In this document: piece by piece, positions 53,219 through 61,381 of the stretch | Position numbering within the stretch: position 1 is the stretch's first letter | Layout: every line of letters starts with the position of its first letter | Assembly: GCF_023273895.1 (NCBI RefSeq) | Contig: NZ_CP096883.1 | Location: 3,906,001 to 3,970,000, forward strand | From: Sphingobacterium sp. PCS056 | GTDB lineage: Bacteria > Bacteroidota > Bacteroidia > Sphingobacteriales > Sphingobacteriaceae | Direction of reading: 5' to 3' | Length of the DNA stretch: 64,000 bases | Notes under the pieces: generated by a model | Database searches by the model: none | What the model saw: the letters and a program-made list of their open reading frames with translations, nothing else | What the model was told of the DNA's origin: nothing | Translations under genes and position numbers: made by a program

Positions 53219-55405
53219 TTACTTCTTTATGTATATTTTCTTCAGCGTGGCGTTTATCTCTGGTATTTGATTATACAACTTCCAGATTAAACCAGACTTT
53301 GCATTTTCCATTGAAATAGCAACTGTAGCTTGATTTTTCGCTTTAAAATCATCAGAAACATCATTATTTTTTAAATCAATCCACGATCTAAAACCATATT
53401 GCGTAAACAAAACCTGAGCATACTGATCATAAAATTTACGCAATGATTTTTGCCCAATTTCCTGTTCAAAGGCAACTGCTGAAATTCCAATCGCTGGATT
53501 AATCAGATAATGTCCATGTGGGTCTGCTGGATTTTGGACACCCCAGATATCTGTATAGGTAGATCCTAGATTCAGTTCATTATCCCTCCTTTTATAAGCT
53601 AAAATATAATTACTCGCCAACTGACCATAATCCACATGACCATCGTATTTGCCACGAGGATCAAGCGTTAGAAATGGTCTATAAAAATCGATCATACTGC
53701 TATTTAGATCTCCTAACGCTATCTTCTGTCCGTAGAAAGTATGATCTTGAAAAATTAAAGAATCTTCAACCGAAACAGTTCCATTCATCATCAATTGCGG
53801 AGTAGTAAAATCGGTACGCAATTCAATCTTAGCATCCTGATCAATCTTTGAAACAGGATAGACTATAGAATTGCTATCAACAGCAGCTACTTTCCTTGCA
53901 TAACCTGCTGTATAACTGGCATCAGATAAAGGAAAAGTAGGTGAAGACATGGCTAATAAATAAGTACTTAGACCGTCATTCAGCCCATTTAAATTTTTAG
54001 ATTGAGCGGTACTATCGATTGCCGACCATTGATCTACTAATGCATGAGGATTGGATGTTGAAGTAAACTTAGTCCAGTTCACACGCTTCCATAATCCATT
54101 CACAGCATCACGCAAACTCTTTTCCTCTGGACTATCTTTAGAGAAATATTCTCGAGCCACGAGCAGTGCTTCTATCAGGGTAGATGTTGCCTTGACATCA
54201 TACATTTGTACGTTATTTAAGTATACAGGAACCCCTTCCCTGCCATCATAAAAAGATGAAAATACACCTTCATGATTTTGTGCCTTATTTAAGAATTTCA
54301 TCATTCTAGTCAATCGCATCAGAACAGCTTGTCGAGAAATAACGTTATTTTCAACTCCTACCAGCAATGATAATATTGCATATCCTGATTCTTCAATAGA
54401 AACTATCGCCTTTTTATTTGCCTTATTGGGTAAAAAAAGACCACTATTGATATCATAGTTTTCGATAAAATAGTTAACATTTGCTAATTTAATCAAATTG
54501 GACAGTTCCAGATCTGTAGCAGGTTTTGTTAAAATTTCTTTAACAGCAGAAAAGGGAGATTCTACATAGTCATAGTCTACCCATGCAATTTTGTAATAAT
54601 ACTTCTTATTAAATTCTTCCACAAGATCATAGCACTTCTGCATAAATACAGGACGAATAGCAATTGGTTTAAAATCAACATTATCCGTAGATCGATATAT
54701 CTTGATATAACGGATACTAGGTGTCAACGGCAATTGCCACTGCAACTCCACTTGTTTATCGATACTGGTGACTTGTGATAGAATGGCTCCAGAAGACAAC
54801 TTGACACGTGGTGGGTTTTTAGGTAAAAATTCCACTTGATCGATAAACAGCTGATGAGTCATTTCATCGCTTGTGTTTTGAGAAAACACCACTTCAGAAA
54901 TCGATTCACCGGCTTTCAAATTTGAAAACTTCGATAAAGGAATCTCTACATTTAACCATGTATCGTGATCAAAGTCATCAATAAAAGGTGCTAAATCCAA
55001 CACATTAGTCGCACTAGCTCCTTGCAACAATTGAATTTTTGGAAGTGTTTTCTCTTTTGTATGTGCGGTCTGCACATATAATTTTATGGTTAACACATCA
55101 TTTGCCACCACTTGATAATTTACTTTGTGCCGGTCATTGAGTAAAGCAGCTCTCCATGTTCCTGCTCGAGATGACAAGTAACGTAACGAAAGTGAATTAC
55201 CGGGAGTAAAAAATAAAGAATCTGTTGTGGGTAAATTTTTCTTTACATTCTGCACCCAGCTATCTCCCGAATATTCCACCAGACTTTTGGCGTAATTACC
55301 CGAAAGGAGACTATTTTCAAACACAACTTCAGGATAAGTTTGTGCAGACAAGCTCATTGCAGAAGAAAGAGATAAACCTATAATGAATAGTATTTTTTTT
55401 GACAT
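53219..55405 (-). CDS. Secreted glucoamylase-like protein (GH144-related) with N-terminal beta modules
   Basis: A 728-residue protein with a signal peptide (MSKKILFIIGLSLSSAMSLSAQ). Residues 25-210 look like a carbohydrate-binding beta-sandwich, followed by an FN3-like module (VELQWQLPLTPSIRYIKIYRSTD). The C-terminal 430 residues are an alpha/alpha barrel with glucoamylase-family hallmarks: GLNDGLSTYLLAMSSPTFPL and, near the end, NQATVAISMENAKSGLIWKL. Those resemble GH144 beta-1,2-glucan enzymes and relatives. Divergence from typical members is considerable, so the glycan target is uncertain. The start is at 55405 or 55411. Confidence 0.72.
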   Translation of the reverse strand: MSKKILFIIGLSLSSAMSLSAQTYPEVVFENSLLSGNYAKSLVEYSGDSWVQNVKKNLPTTDSLFFTPGNSLSLRYLSSRAGTWRAALLNDRHKVNYQVVANDVLTIKLYVQTAHTKEKTLPKIQLLQGASATNVLDLAPFIDDFDHDTWLNVEIPLSKFSNLKAGESISEVVFSQNTSDEMTHQLFIDQVEFLPKNPPRVKLSSGAILSQVTSIDKQVELQWQLPLTPSIRYIKIYRSTDNVDFKPIAIRPVFMQKCYDLVEEFNKKYYYKIAWVDYDYVESPFSAVKEILTKPATDLELSNLIKLANVNYFIENYDINSGLFLPNKANKKAIVSIEESGYAILSLLVGVENNVISRQAVLMRLTRMMKFLNKAQNHEGVFSSFYDGREGVPVYLNNVQMYDVKATSTLIEALLVAREYFSKDSPEEKSLRDAVNGLWKRVNWTKFTSTSNPHALVDQWSAIDSTAQSKNLNGLNDGLSTYLLAMSSPTFPLSDASYTAGYARKVAAVDSNSIVYPVSKIDQDAKIELRTDFTTPQLMMNGTVSVEDSLIFQDHTFYGQKIALGDLNSSMIDFYRPFLTLDPRGKYDGHVDYGQLASNYILAYKRRDNELNLGSTYTDIWGVQNPADPHGHYLINPAIGISAVAFEQEIGQKSLRKFYDQYAQVLFTQYGFRSWIDLKNNDVSDDFKAKNQATVAISMENAKSGLIWKLYNQIPEINATLKKIYIKK

Positions 55406-55565
55406 GCGCATAAATTGATAAATATAATCATACAAAAAGTAAGCCATCTCTACTTTATTGAAACACAAAAGTAATAAAGGATTTCCAATGTAAATGTCAT
55501 ACGTAATTTTAATTTCGGAAAAAATGCACTAATTTAGCCATCTGATTTTTTCATAACAACTTTAT

Positions 55566-56519
55566 ATGAAAACTACATTTGATTTTGAGAAGCCAATTGC
55601 GGACTTGCAATTGCAAATAGAAAAAGTGGAACAAGTAGCCGTAAAGACGAAAGTCGATATGAGCGCTACTGTGTTGGAGCTACAAGAAAAATTAGCGAAC
55701 GCTGAGAAAGAAATATACGGTAATTTATCTGGATGGGAGAATGTGCAAATGTCACGTCACCCTGAAAGACCGCAAACATTTGATTACATTAATATGATCT
55801 GCGATGATTTCATCGAATTGCACGGAGATCGTACTGTAAGAGATGATAAAGCAATCGTAGGTGGATTCGCTTCAATCGGAGGACAATCGGTTATGGTAAT
55901 CGGTCATCAAAAAGGTAAAAATACAAAAGAGCGTCAATACCGCAACTTTGGTATGGCAAACCCTGAAGGATACCGTAAAGCCCTTCGCTTAATGAAAATG
56001 GCAGAAAAATTTAACAAACCTGTCGTTACATTAATCGATACTATGGGTGCTTACCCCGGACTCGAAGCTGAAGAAAGAGGTCAAGGTGAAGCTATTGCAC
56101 GTAATCTACTGGAAATGTCGGTATTAAAAGTACCTATTATCTGTGTGGTAATCGGTGAAGGTGCGTCTGGCGGAGCATTGGGTATCGGTATCGGTGACCG
56201 GGTATACATGCTAGAGCATACTTGGTATTCGGTGATCTCTCCTGAATCTTGCTCTTCTATCTTATGGAGAAGTTGGGATCATAAAGAAAAAGCAGCACAA
56301 GCTCTAAAATTGACTTCTAAAGACATGCTTGGTAATGGTCTTATTGATGGTATCATTAAAGAGCCTTTAGGCGGAGCACATCAAAATCCAGAATTGGCAG
56401 CAGAGTTTTTAAAAACAAAATTAGTAGAGGATCTAGCGATCTTAACTGCTAAGGACAAGGATATCTTAGTTGATGAGCGCATTGCAAAATTCAGCAATAT
56501 GGGTGTAGTTGTCGAGTAA
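55566..56519 (+). CDS. accA: Acetyl-CoA carboxylase carboxyltransferase subunit alpha
   Basis: A 317-residue AccA. It starts with a helical segment (TFDFEKPIADLQLQIEKVEQ). Conserved parts are RHPERPQTFDYI, FIELHGDRTVRDDKAIVGG, GHQKGKNTKER and the oxyanion-hole region IGEGASGGALGIGIGDRVYMLEHTWY. With AccD it transfers carboxyl from biotin to acetyl-CoA, the first step of fatty acid synthesis. AccD and AccBC are not in the window. It is monocistronic. Confidence 0.97.
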   Translation: MKTTFDFEKPIADLQLQIEKVEQVAVKTKVDMSATVLELQEKLANAEKEIYGNLSGWENVQMSRHPERPQTFDYINMICDDFIELHGDRTVRDDKAIVGGFASIGGQSVMVIGHQKGKNTKERQYRNFGMANPEGYRKALRLMKMAEKFNKPVVTLIDTMGAYPGLEAEERGQGEAIARNLLEMSVLKVPIICVVIGEGASGGALGIGIGDRVYMLEHTWYSVISPESCSSILWRSWDHKEKAAQALKLTSKDMLGNGLIDGIIKEPLGGAHQNPELAAEFLKTKLVEDLAILTAKDKDILVDERIAKFSNMGVVVE

Positions 56520-56540
56520 TATGTACTTTTCATTAACATG

Positions 56541-56575
56541 AAAAGGGTCGGTTTGGATAAAACCGACCTTTTTTT
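56541..56575 (+). terminator. Terminator of accA
   Basis: Stem AGGTCGGTTTT-like (GTCGGTTT with AAACCGAC) and a short GGAT loop, followed by a run of T's (56569-56575). Confidence 0.9.
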
Positions 56576-56668
56576 CTTATCATATCCGCTCCTACTCTTG
56601 TATTATAAAAAAATAAGTTTTTAAAATAGAATACGTTACGACATATTTCAAAAAAAACCGACCATATA

Positions 56669-56700
56669 TTTGTCCTGTTTATTAGATTTTTCTACCTTTG
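56669..56700 (+). promoter_or_regulatory. tRNA-Lys promoter
   Basis: TTTG at 56669-56672 and TACCTTTG at 56693-56700 are 20 bases apart, an exact -33/-7 pair. Transcription starts about 35 bases ahead of the mature tRNA. Confidence 0.72.
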
Positions 56701-56740
56701 CATCACTCCAAACAACGAAGGCAACTTCAAAAAAGAGTAA

Positions 56741-56813
56741 GATTCCGTAGCTCAGCTGGTAGAGCAATACACTTTTAATGTATGGGTCCTGGGTTCGAAT
56801 CCCAGCGGGATCA
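56741..56813 (+). tRNA. tRNA-Lys (anticodon TTT)
   Basis: A 73-base cloverleaf. The acceptor arm GATTCCG pairs with CGGGATC (one T-G pair), and the D arm is GCTCAGCTGGTAGAGC. The anticodon stem ATACA/TGTAT encloses CTTTTAA with anticodon TTT, and the T arm is CTGGG-TTCGAAT-CCCAG. The discriminator base is A and CCA is not encoded. It has its own promoter and a terminator at 56816. Confidence 0.97.
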
Positions 56814-56815
56814 CT

Positions 56816-56848
56816 AAAATGCTTCACAGAAATGTGAAGCATTTTTTA
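56816..56848 (+). terminator. Terminator of tRNA-Lys
   Basis: A perfect stem (AAAATGCTTCAC with its complement) with a 6-base loop and a T6 run, starting three bases past the tRNA. Confidence 0.92.
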
Positions 56849-56857
56849 TTTCTGTTG

Positions 56858-56948
56858 GATTCGAATAGAAGTGTCGAGATGGGTTAGAACTTTTTCATTG
56901 CGGACATGTGTCCGGGTTATATGTAGCGCAATAAATCCCAGCGGGATA
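56858..56948 (+). pseudogene. Degenerate tRNA-Lys-like copy (relic or att-like duplication)
   Basis: The last 14 bases before the discriminator region of tRNA-Lys (AATCCCAGCGGGAT, 56798-56811) recur exactly at 56934-56947. Upstream, GATTCG (56858) and GTCCGGGTT resemble the 5' end and the variable/T-arm start of the tRNA, but spacing is about 18 bases too long and the arms no longer pair. It is followed by its own terminator-like hairpin. It may be a decayed tandem tRNA copy or the trace of integration at the tRNA 3' end. Confidence 0.4.
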
Positions 56949-56954
56949 ACAAAG

Positions 56955-56984
56955 GAAAAACTAATCTTGCGATTAGTTTTTCTT
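56955..56984 (+). terminator. Hairpin after the tRNA-like copy
   Basis: A perfect 12-bp stem (56955-56966 with 56971-56982, GAAAAACTAATC) with a 4-base loop and flanking T run, placed after the second tRNA end as the first terminator is after the real tRNA. Confidence 0.8.
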
Positions 56985-57096
56985 GTTTAAAGACATTATG
57001 AATTAGATAAGAAGGTTTGGCCAGGTACGATCCACAGGATGTACAATATCATGTATGGAATTGTTGAGAACGCAGCCCCGTTTAGACAACCTCGAT

Positions 57097-57885
57097 TTAA
57101 ATATATTTTTGGGATTTCATCCACCACGTTTTTCTTCCTATTGCAAAAGGAATTTTCATTTTCATTTTAAACAAAACTGTCCCAAGTATTGCCAAAAATA
57201 TAGTTAAAAATCTGAAAACATTCGCATAAATTCCACCCAACGCATGAGTATCCACGTCAAAAATCAACCAGTAAAAGTTCATTAAAAAATGTAATAAAAT
57301 CGCTGTCCATAAATTGAATTTCCATTCTGCATAGATCCATGCAAATAGAACAGAACCAAAAAATGTAAGCAAAAATATTCCGATGAGTTCATTGATGCTC
57401 GTACTTTGGTATAAATGTGCCATTCCAAATAGCACGGAAGCTAAAAAAACAGATGGTACAAATCCTAATCGAGTACATTTATACAACATACCAAACAGAA
57501 ATGCCCTGTAAATGATTTCTTCAAAAAATGCAGCGGAAATTGTATTGATAATAATTGTATCGAATGATAATGCTGTATTAATCTTAAATTTTATTGCATA
57601 AGCAACGAGCATTGGTAAAGTGGATATAAAGGCAAATGCAAGTCCCAAACAGACACTTCTAGATAAACCTAATTTCTCCAGTATATTTTTATAGCTTTTG
57701 TATAAAATTGCTACGGTTATCAATAAAGGTATTAAAGTTATACTGTATGCAAAAATATGTCCTGTAGCCTTTGATTCGGTAAAGGTTGTTATTCCTTTCT
57801 GAAAAAAGGAAAAGAAATTGGCATCAATGTAAAAATAGATTACAAATCCAATAATAAAAACTAAAAAAAATCTTAATTTGTCCAT
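57097..57885 (-). CDS. CPBP-family intramembrane metalloprotease
   Basis: A 262-residue membrane protein with seven or eight helices. The CPBP (Abi/CAAX protease) motifs are FFEEIIYRAFLFG (EExxxR), FGMAHLYQ and HFLMNFYW, which supply the catalytic Glu and His residues. Family members act in bacteriocin maturation or immunity, or on membrane proteins. ATG 57885 (MDKLRFFLVF) is preferred over the frame from 57939. A LytTR regulator lies 77 bases upstream on the same strand. Confidence 0.87.
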   Translation of the reverse strand: MDKLRFFLVFIIGFVIYFYIDANFFSFFQKGITTFTESKATGHIFAYSITLIPLLITVAILYKSYKNILEKLGLSRSVCLGLAFAFISTLPMLVAYAIKFKINTALSFDTIIINTISAAFFEEIIYRAFLFGMLYKCTRLGFVPSVFLASVLFGMAHLYQSTSINELIGIFLLTFFGSVLFAWIYAEWKFNLWTAILLHFLMNFYWLIFDVDTHALGGIYANVFRFLTIFLAILGTVLFKMKMKIPFAIGRKTWWMKSQKYI

Positions 57886-57962
57886 AGTGTTATTTCTTAT
57901 TTTTCTTGCAAAGAAAGATAAGAAATAGTACGAATTCAAATCAAAGGGGTGACTAACAAAAG

Positions 57963-58832
57963 TTAGGGACGAACAGCAATGTTCTTTAAAACAGGCAATA
58001 TCAAATAAATATAGTTTCTAGAAATGCTTAATTCTTTGTCTATATTTTCTATTGATATTTTATATCCGGACGCATTTCCTTTGAACTTCGTTACCTTCTT
58101 TAGATTAACAATAAAAGAACGATGCACCTTTTTTATAGTATCGGTCTGAATTTGATCTAATAATTTGGTCAAAGAAATGCGTATAAACTTCGTTTGAATA
58201 ATACCATTCTCATAAAAGTAAAGGATGCAATAATTATCTGCTGATTCTGCATACACGAAATCTTGCTCTGCTATTTCTAAAGTAGAATTTGCAGAATCTG
58301 CAACAATACATAATTTGATCGTACAGTCATCAATCTGAATAAAGTTCTCTTGTTTTATAAAAGGTTTGTTGGCAGTTATCATGTTGCTGATCGCAGGTTT
58401 GTTTTTATTATTGAGATAGATATATCTAGCCAAAATATAGATCAAAACAACAGGAAATCCTAATGCTGAAGTATAAACGAACATATACAGAAAGTTCTCA
58501 AATGAAAGATATACTTGACTTAAAAACAACGTGTTGTATAGATAAGAAAAGAATGAAATCACCACCAGAATCAAAAAAGTCTTAAACAGTTCTAAACCGA
58601 TAGTCCATTTTCGTTTTTGTTTGCTGATTAATAAATTAACACTACAAAATGAAAAAGCGGTAATGATTGCATAAGGAAATAGTAATAAATATTTATATGA
58701 ATGTTCAAACTGGCTGGTTCCAAATGGTTGATAAATGATGATAGAAAAATATAATAAAATCCCGACAATTGACGATGTTACTATAATCTCTCTACTTGTC
58801 TCGCTGTTGGGATACTGTGCTCTTAAAATCAT
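57963..58832 (-). CDS. Membrane-bound LytTR-family regulator
   Basis: A 289-residue protein. Four membrane helices fill residues 20-155; a linker leads to a LytTR DNA-binding domain at about 185-285 (FVYAESADNYCILYF, KKVHRSFIVNLKKVTKF). There is no receiver domain, so control must come from the membrane part or a partner. It is probably in one transcript with the CPBP gene. LytTR-CPBP neighbours also occur in peptide-signalling and bacteriocin loci. Confidence 0.88.
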   Translation of the reverse strand: MILRAQYPNSETSREIIVTSSIVGILLYFSIIIYQPFGTSQFEHSYKYLLLFPYAIITAFSFCSVNLLISKQKRKWTIGLELFKTFLILVVISFFSYLYNTLFLSQVYLSFENFLYMFVYTSALGFPVVLIYILARYIYLNNKNKPAISNMITANKPFIKQENFIQIDDCTIKLCIVADSANSTLEIAEQDFVYAESADNYCILYFYENGIIQTKFIRISLTKLLDQIQTDTIKKVHRSFIVNLKKVTKFKGNASGYKISIENIDKELSISRNYIYLILPVLKNIAVRP

Positions 58833-59100
58833 TTTACTTTATTATAAAATTGATAAACTAACTCAATCTTTGCCACTAAATAAAAATCTCGAAATATCTT
58901 TGTAGTTTAAGTATAGCCCCAAATCTAATATAAAGTTCCCATATGATCAAGATACAGTTATGCAATGATATTGTCTCATACTTTCAATATCTTTCAAAAC
59001 CAGATGCATCCGTTATATAGCTTTAATACTTAAGCTCAATCAAATATTAGAGAATCCAATGACACCTTATTCAATTGGTAGAAAAGCCATAGGCTGAGTT

Positions 59101-60264
59101 CTATTGGATTAATTCATTAACTAGAGTTTTAAACGAATTAAAATTATCGTTTTGATCTCTAAAACTATCATAACTTATCATACGCAAAGCGACAAGTTTT
59201 GCTTGAGGATCGACTATCAAATAGTTGCCCAGAAACCCATCAGCTCTATAATTGACATTGCCTTTGAATTCACGTTTTCTTATTTTGTGTTTACCCAAAA
59301 GTGTTGTATAAATAATTTCATTATACTGGTCACCAAAAACTTTCCGAAGTTGAGATAAAAATGCCTCGTTTGTTGGATGTACACCTTTCATCAATTTCAA
59401 TTTCTGCACAAAAGAAGAATCAATTCCTGCAGTTTGAATATTATCAATAATTTCATCATCCACAATAGAAATATTTTCATCATAATCGATCCACCAAAGC
59501 ATACCATAGCCTGGAAATTGTGGGCAAGGTTTGACAACTTCATCGATATATTCAGGTTTAATCATGATCTTATCGTTATACTGCCCTCTGTTAAGAACTA
59601 GAATCCCCAATTTGACGAAATCTTTGGGTTTGATTTGACATCCCGACATGACATGTGGATTGCCGGCATGATCCAGAGTCCAGGTAAAATCAGTAATATT
59701 CAATGGAGAAAACAATTGTTCACCAATATATACATCCATTCTTTTCCCTGTTATCTTTTGAATCACTCCCGCCATCAGATTTAACGACTTATTATTGTAC
59801 GACCACACTTCACCTGGCGTATCTGAGAGTTCTGCAGCTAAGGCGAGTTGAACAAAATCTGGACTAGGATAAATTTCTTCACCAGCATTTGGATGGTTTT
59901 GAAGACCAGAAGTCATATGAACCAAATGCCTAATGGTTATATCTTTCTTTTTTCCTTGTTTCCACTCGGGGTAAAAGTGCCAAACAGGAGTATCGAGACT
60001 GTCGATCAACCCTTCAGTTAAGATGCATGCTACAGCAAGCCCGATAATACTCTTGGTAGCAGACATCGCTTCAATCTTTTTATCGGCATATCCAGTTGCA
60101 AAATAGTTTTCAGCAACAAGATTTCCATTTTGATATATAATCACAGCCTCACTATTGTATTCTTTAGCTTGTATTAAAAGTTCGCTCAATTTATGATGAT
60201 TGATGGATTGAGCCTGTATCCTATAAGTAAAAAAAAGACTAATGGTCAAAAAAAAGATTTTCAT
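59101..60264 (-). CDS. Serine hydrolase, class C beta-lactamase / DD-peptidase-like
   Basis: A 387-residue secreted protein with a signal peptide (1-18). The nucleophile is in SATKSIIG (SxxK), the second motif is WSYNNKSLNLM (YxN), and HMTSGLQNHP precedes it. An extra segment of about 80 residues (around 265-350) lies before the C-terminal part (RADGFLGNYLIVDPQAKLVALRM), where the third KTG-like motif is replaced by a looser one. It may be an esterase, peptidase or transpeptidase-like enzyme; antibiotic resistance cannot be inferred. Confidence 0.83.
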   Translation of the reverse strand: MKIFFLTISLFFTYRIQAQSINHHKLSELLIQAKEYNSEAVIIYQNGNLVAENYFATGYADKKIEAMSATKSIIGLAVACILTEGLIDSLDTPVWHFYPEWKQGKKKDITIRHLVHMTSGLQNHPNAGEEIYPSPDFVQLALAAELSDTPGEVWSYNNKSLNLMAGVIQKITGKRMDVYIGEQLFSPLNITDFTWTLDHAGNPHVMSGCQIKPKDFVKLGILVLNRGQYNDKIMIKPEYIDEVVKPCPQFPGYGMLWWIDYDENISIVDDEIIDNIQTAGIDSSFVQKLKLMKGVHPTNEAFLSQLRKVFGDQYNEIIYTTLLGKHKIRKREFKGNVNYRADGFLGNYLIVDPQAKLVALRMISYDSFRDQNDNFNSFKTLVNELIQ

Positions 60265-60393
60265 TGTATTTTAGTATTTAAAAAGCTATATGAAGAAAAA
60301 ATAGTCAGATTAATATCCTGCTTATGAAAGCGCTATAATTTCAGGACAAAGTAAAGAAACGATAATCTCTAAAAATTGTAAAAATGTAACCGT

Positions 60394-61197
60394 TCAAATA
60401 AAAAACCAAATATTCTCGCTTTCGGTATCCACATGTTTGAAGAACCCGCTTGGATGAAGATGAGTTAATGCCTTAAAATCTTTAATAAAATGAGATTGGT
60501 CATAGAAAAGATTTTCATAAGAAAGAGCAGTTAGGTTTTTGCTATTCTTATAATTTAGAAGTGTATTTCTAAAACGATGGATTTTCCTATATTCAGACGG
60601 TGTTTTACCCATATGTCTTAAAAACATGGTGGTAATATGTTTTCTTGAAACCTGGTGTTTATCTGCAACCTGCTCAATTTTCAAATCCGCTTCCATATCG
60701 ATCAAGATCTGTCCCATCAGATACAAATCCTTCATATCATATTTAGAAAGCCAATAAATTTCCAATAGTTCAAGTTGACGCTCACGGTTTCCTTCATTAA
60801 AAATCTTCTCCATTTTAGGCTTAAAATCATCAAATGGATTAAAATCAGTAATTATTGGTTGATTAAAAATTTTTGCCTCATCTATAAAATGATTGGCTCC
60901 AAGAGGTTTGAAGTAAGTAGTAAATTCATTTATAACACCCTGATATATCACTTCTATCGGCTCAGAATAACGAGAAACAAAATTGGCCATGATATCCTGC
61001 TTATCAGAACTTGAAATTAGAATCTGTCTTTCTGTAAGTTCAATTTCTACATGTTGATTAACAGAAAGAATACAAAAGTTGTTGGGGAATGTCAAATAAT
61101 TAATTCGACTGGATTTTTTATCTTGAGCAAGAAAATAAAATCCTTCAATATATTTTTTTAGTATTTCATTTTGTGGTTTGTAAAACTCTAACTTCAT
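60394..61197 (-). CDS. AraC-family transcription regulator
   Basis: A 267-residue regulator. The N-terminal 160 residues form a beta-rich sensing part (LTFPNNFCILSVNQ), and the C-terminal 100 carry two helix-turn-helix units (IEQVADKHQVSRKHITTMFLRHMGKTPSEYRKIHRFRN, then SYENLFYDQSHFIKDFKALTHLHPSGFF). It fits the DUF6597 AraC subgroup. ATG 61197 is the likely start. The effector and targets are unknown; the serine hydrolase gene downstream is a candidate target. Confidence 0.88.
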   Translation of the reverse strand: MKLEFYKPQNEILKKYIEGFYFLAQDKKSSRINYLTFPNNFCILSVNQHVEIELTERQILISSSDKQDIMANFVSRYSEPIEVIYQGVINEFTTYFKPLGANHFIDEAKIFNQPIITDFNPFDDFKPKMEKIFNEGNRERQLELLEIYWLSKYDMKDLYLMGQILIDMEADLKIEQVADKHQVSRKHITTMFLRHMGKTPSEYRKIHRFRNTLLNYKNSKNLTALSYENLFYDQSHFIKDFKALTHLHPSGFFKHVDTESENIWFFI

Positions 61198-61381
61198 TTT
61201 TGTTAACTTTTTCAAAGTGGGTAGCATATAACATCAACACAAAAGTTAGTACAACGCTCTACCATATTTATTGTCGTTAATTCCAATTAATCACTTTGAT
61301 TTTTATTTACGATTGTATTTTCAACATCTACATAGAGTCATATCAGATTATATCAATCCTATTGTTACCTGCTTTAGATCA

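Noticed and set aside
56648..56842. 64-codon minus-strand frame across tRNA-Lys
   Set aside because: It is the antisense of the tRNA; the DPAGIRTQDPY string is the usual false protein from tRNA 3' ends.
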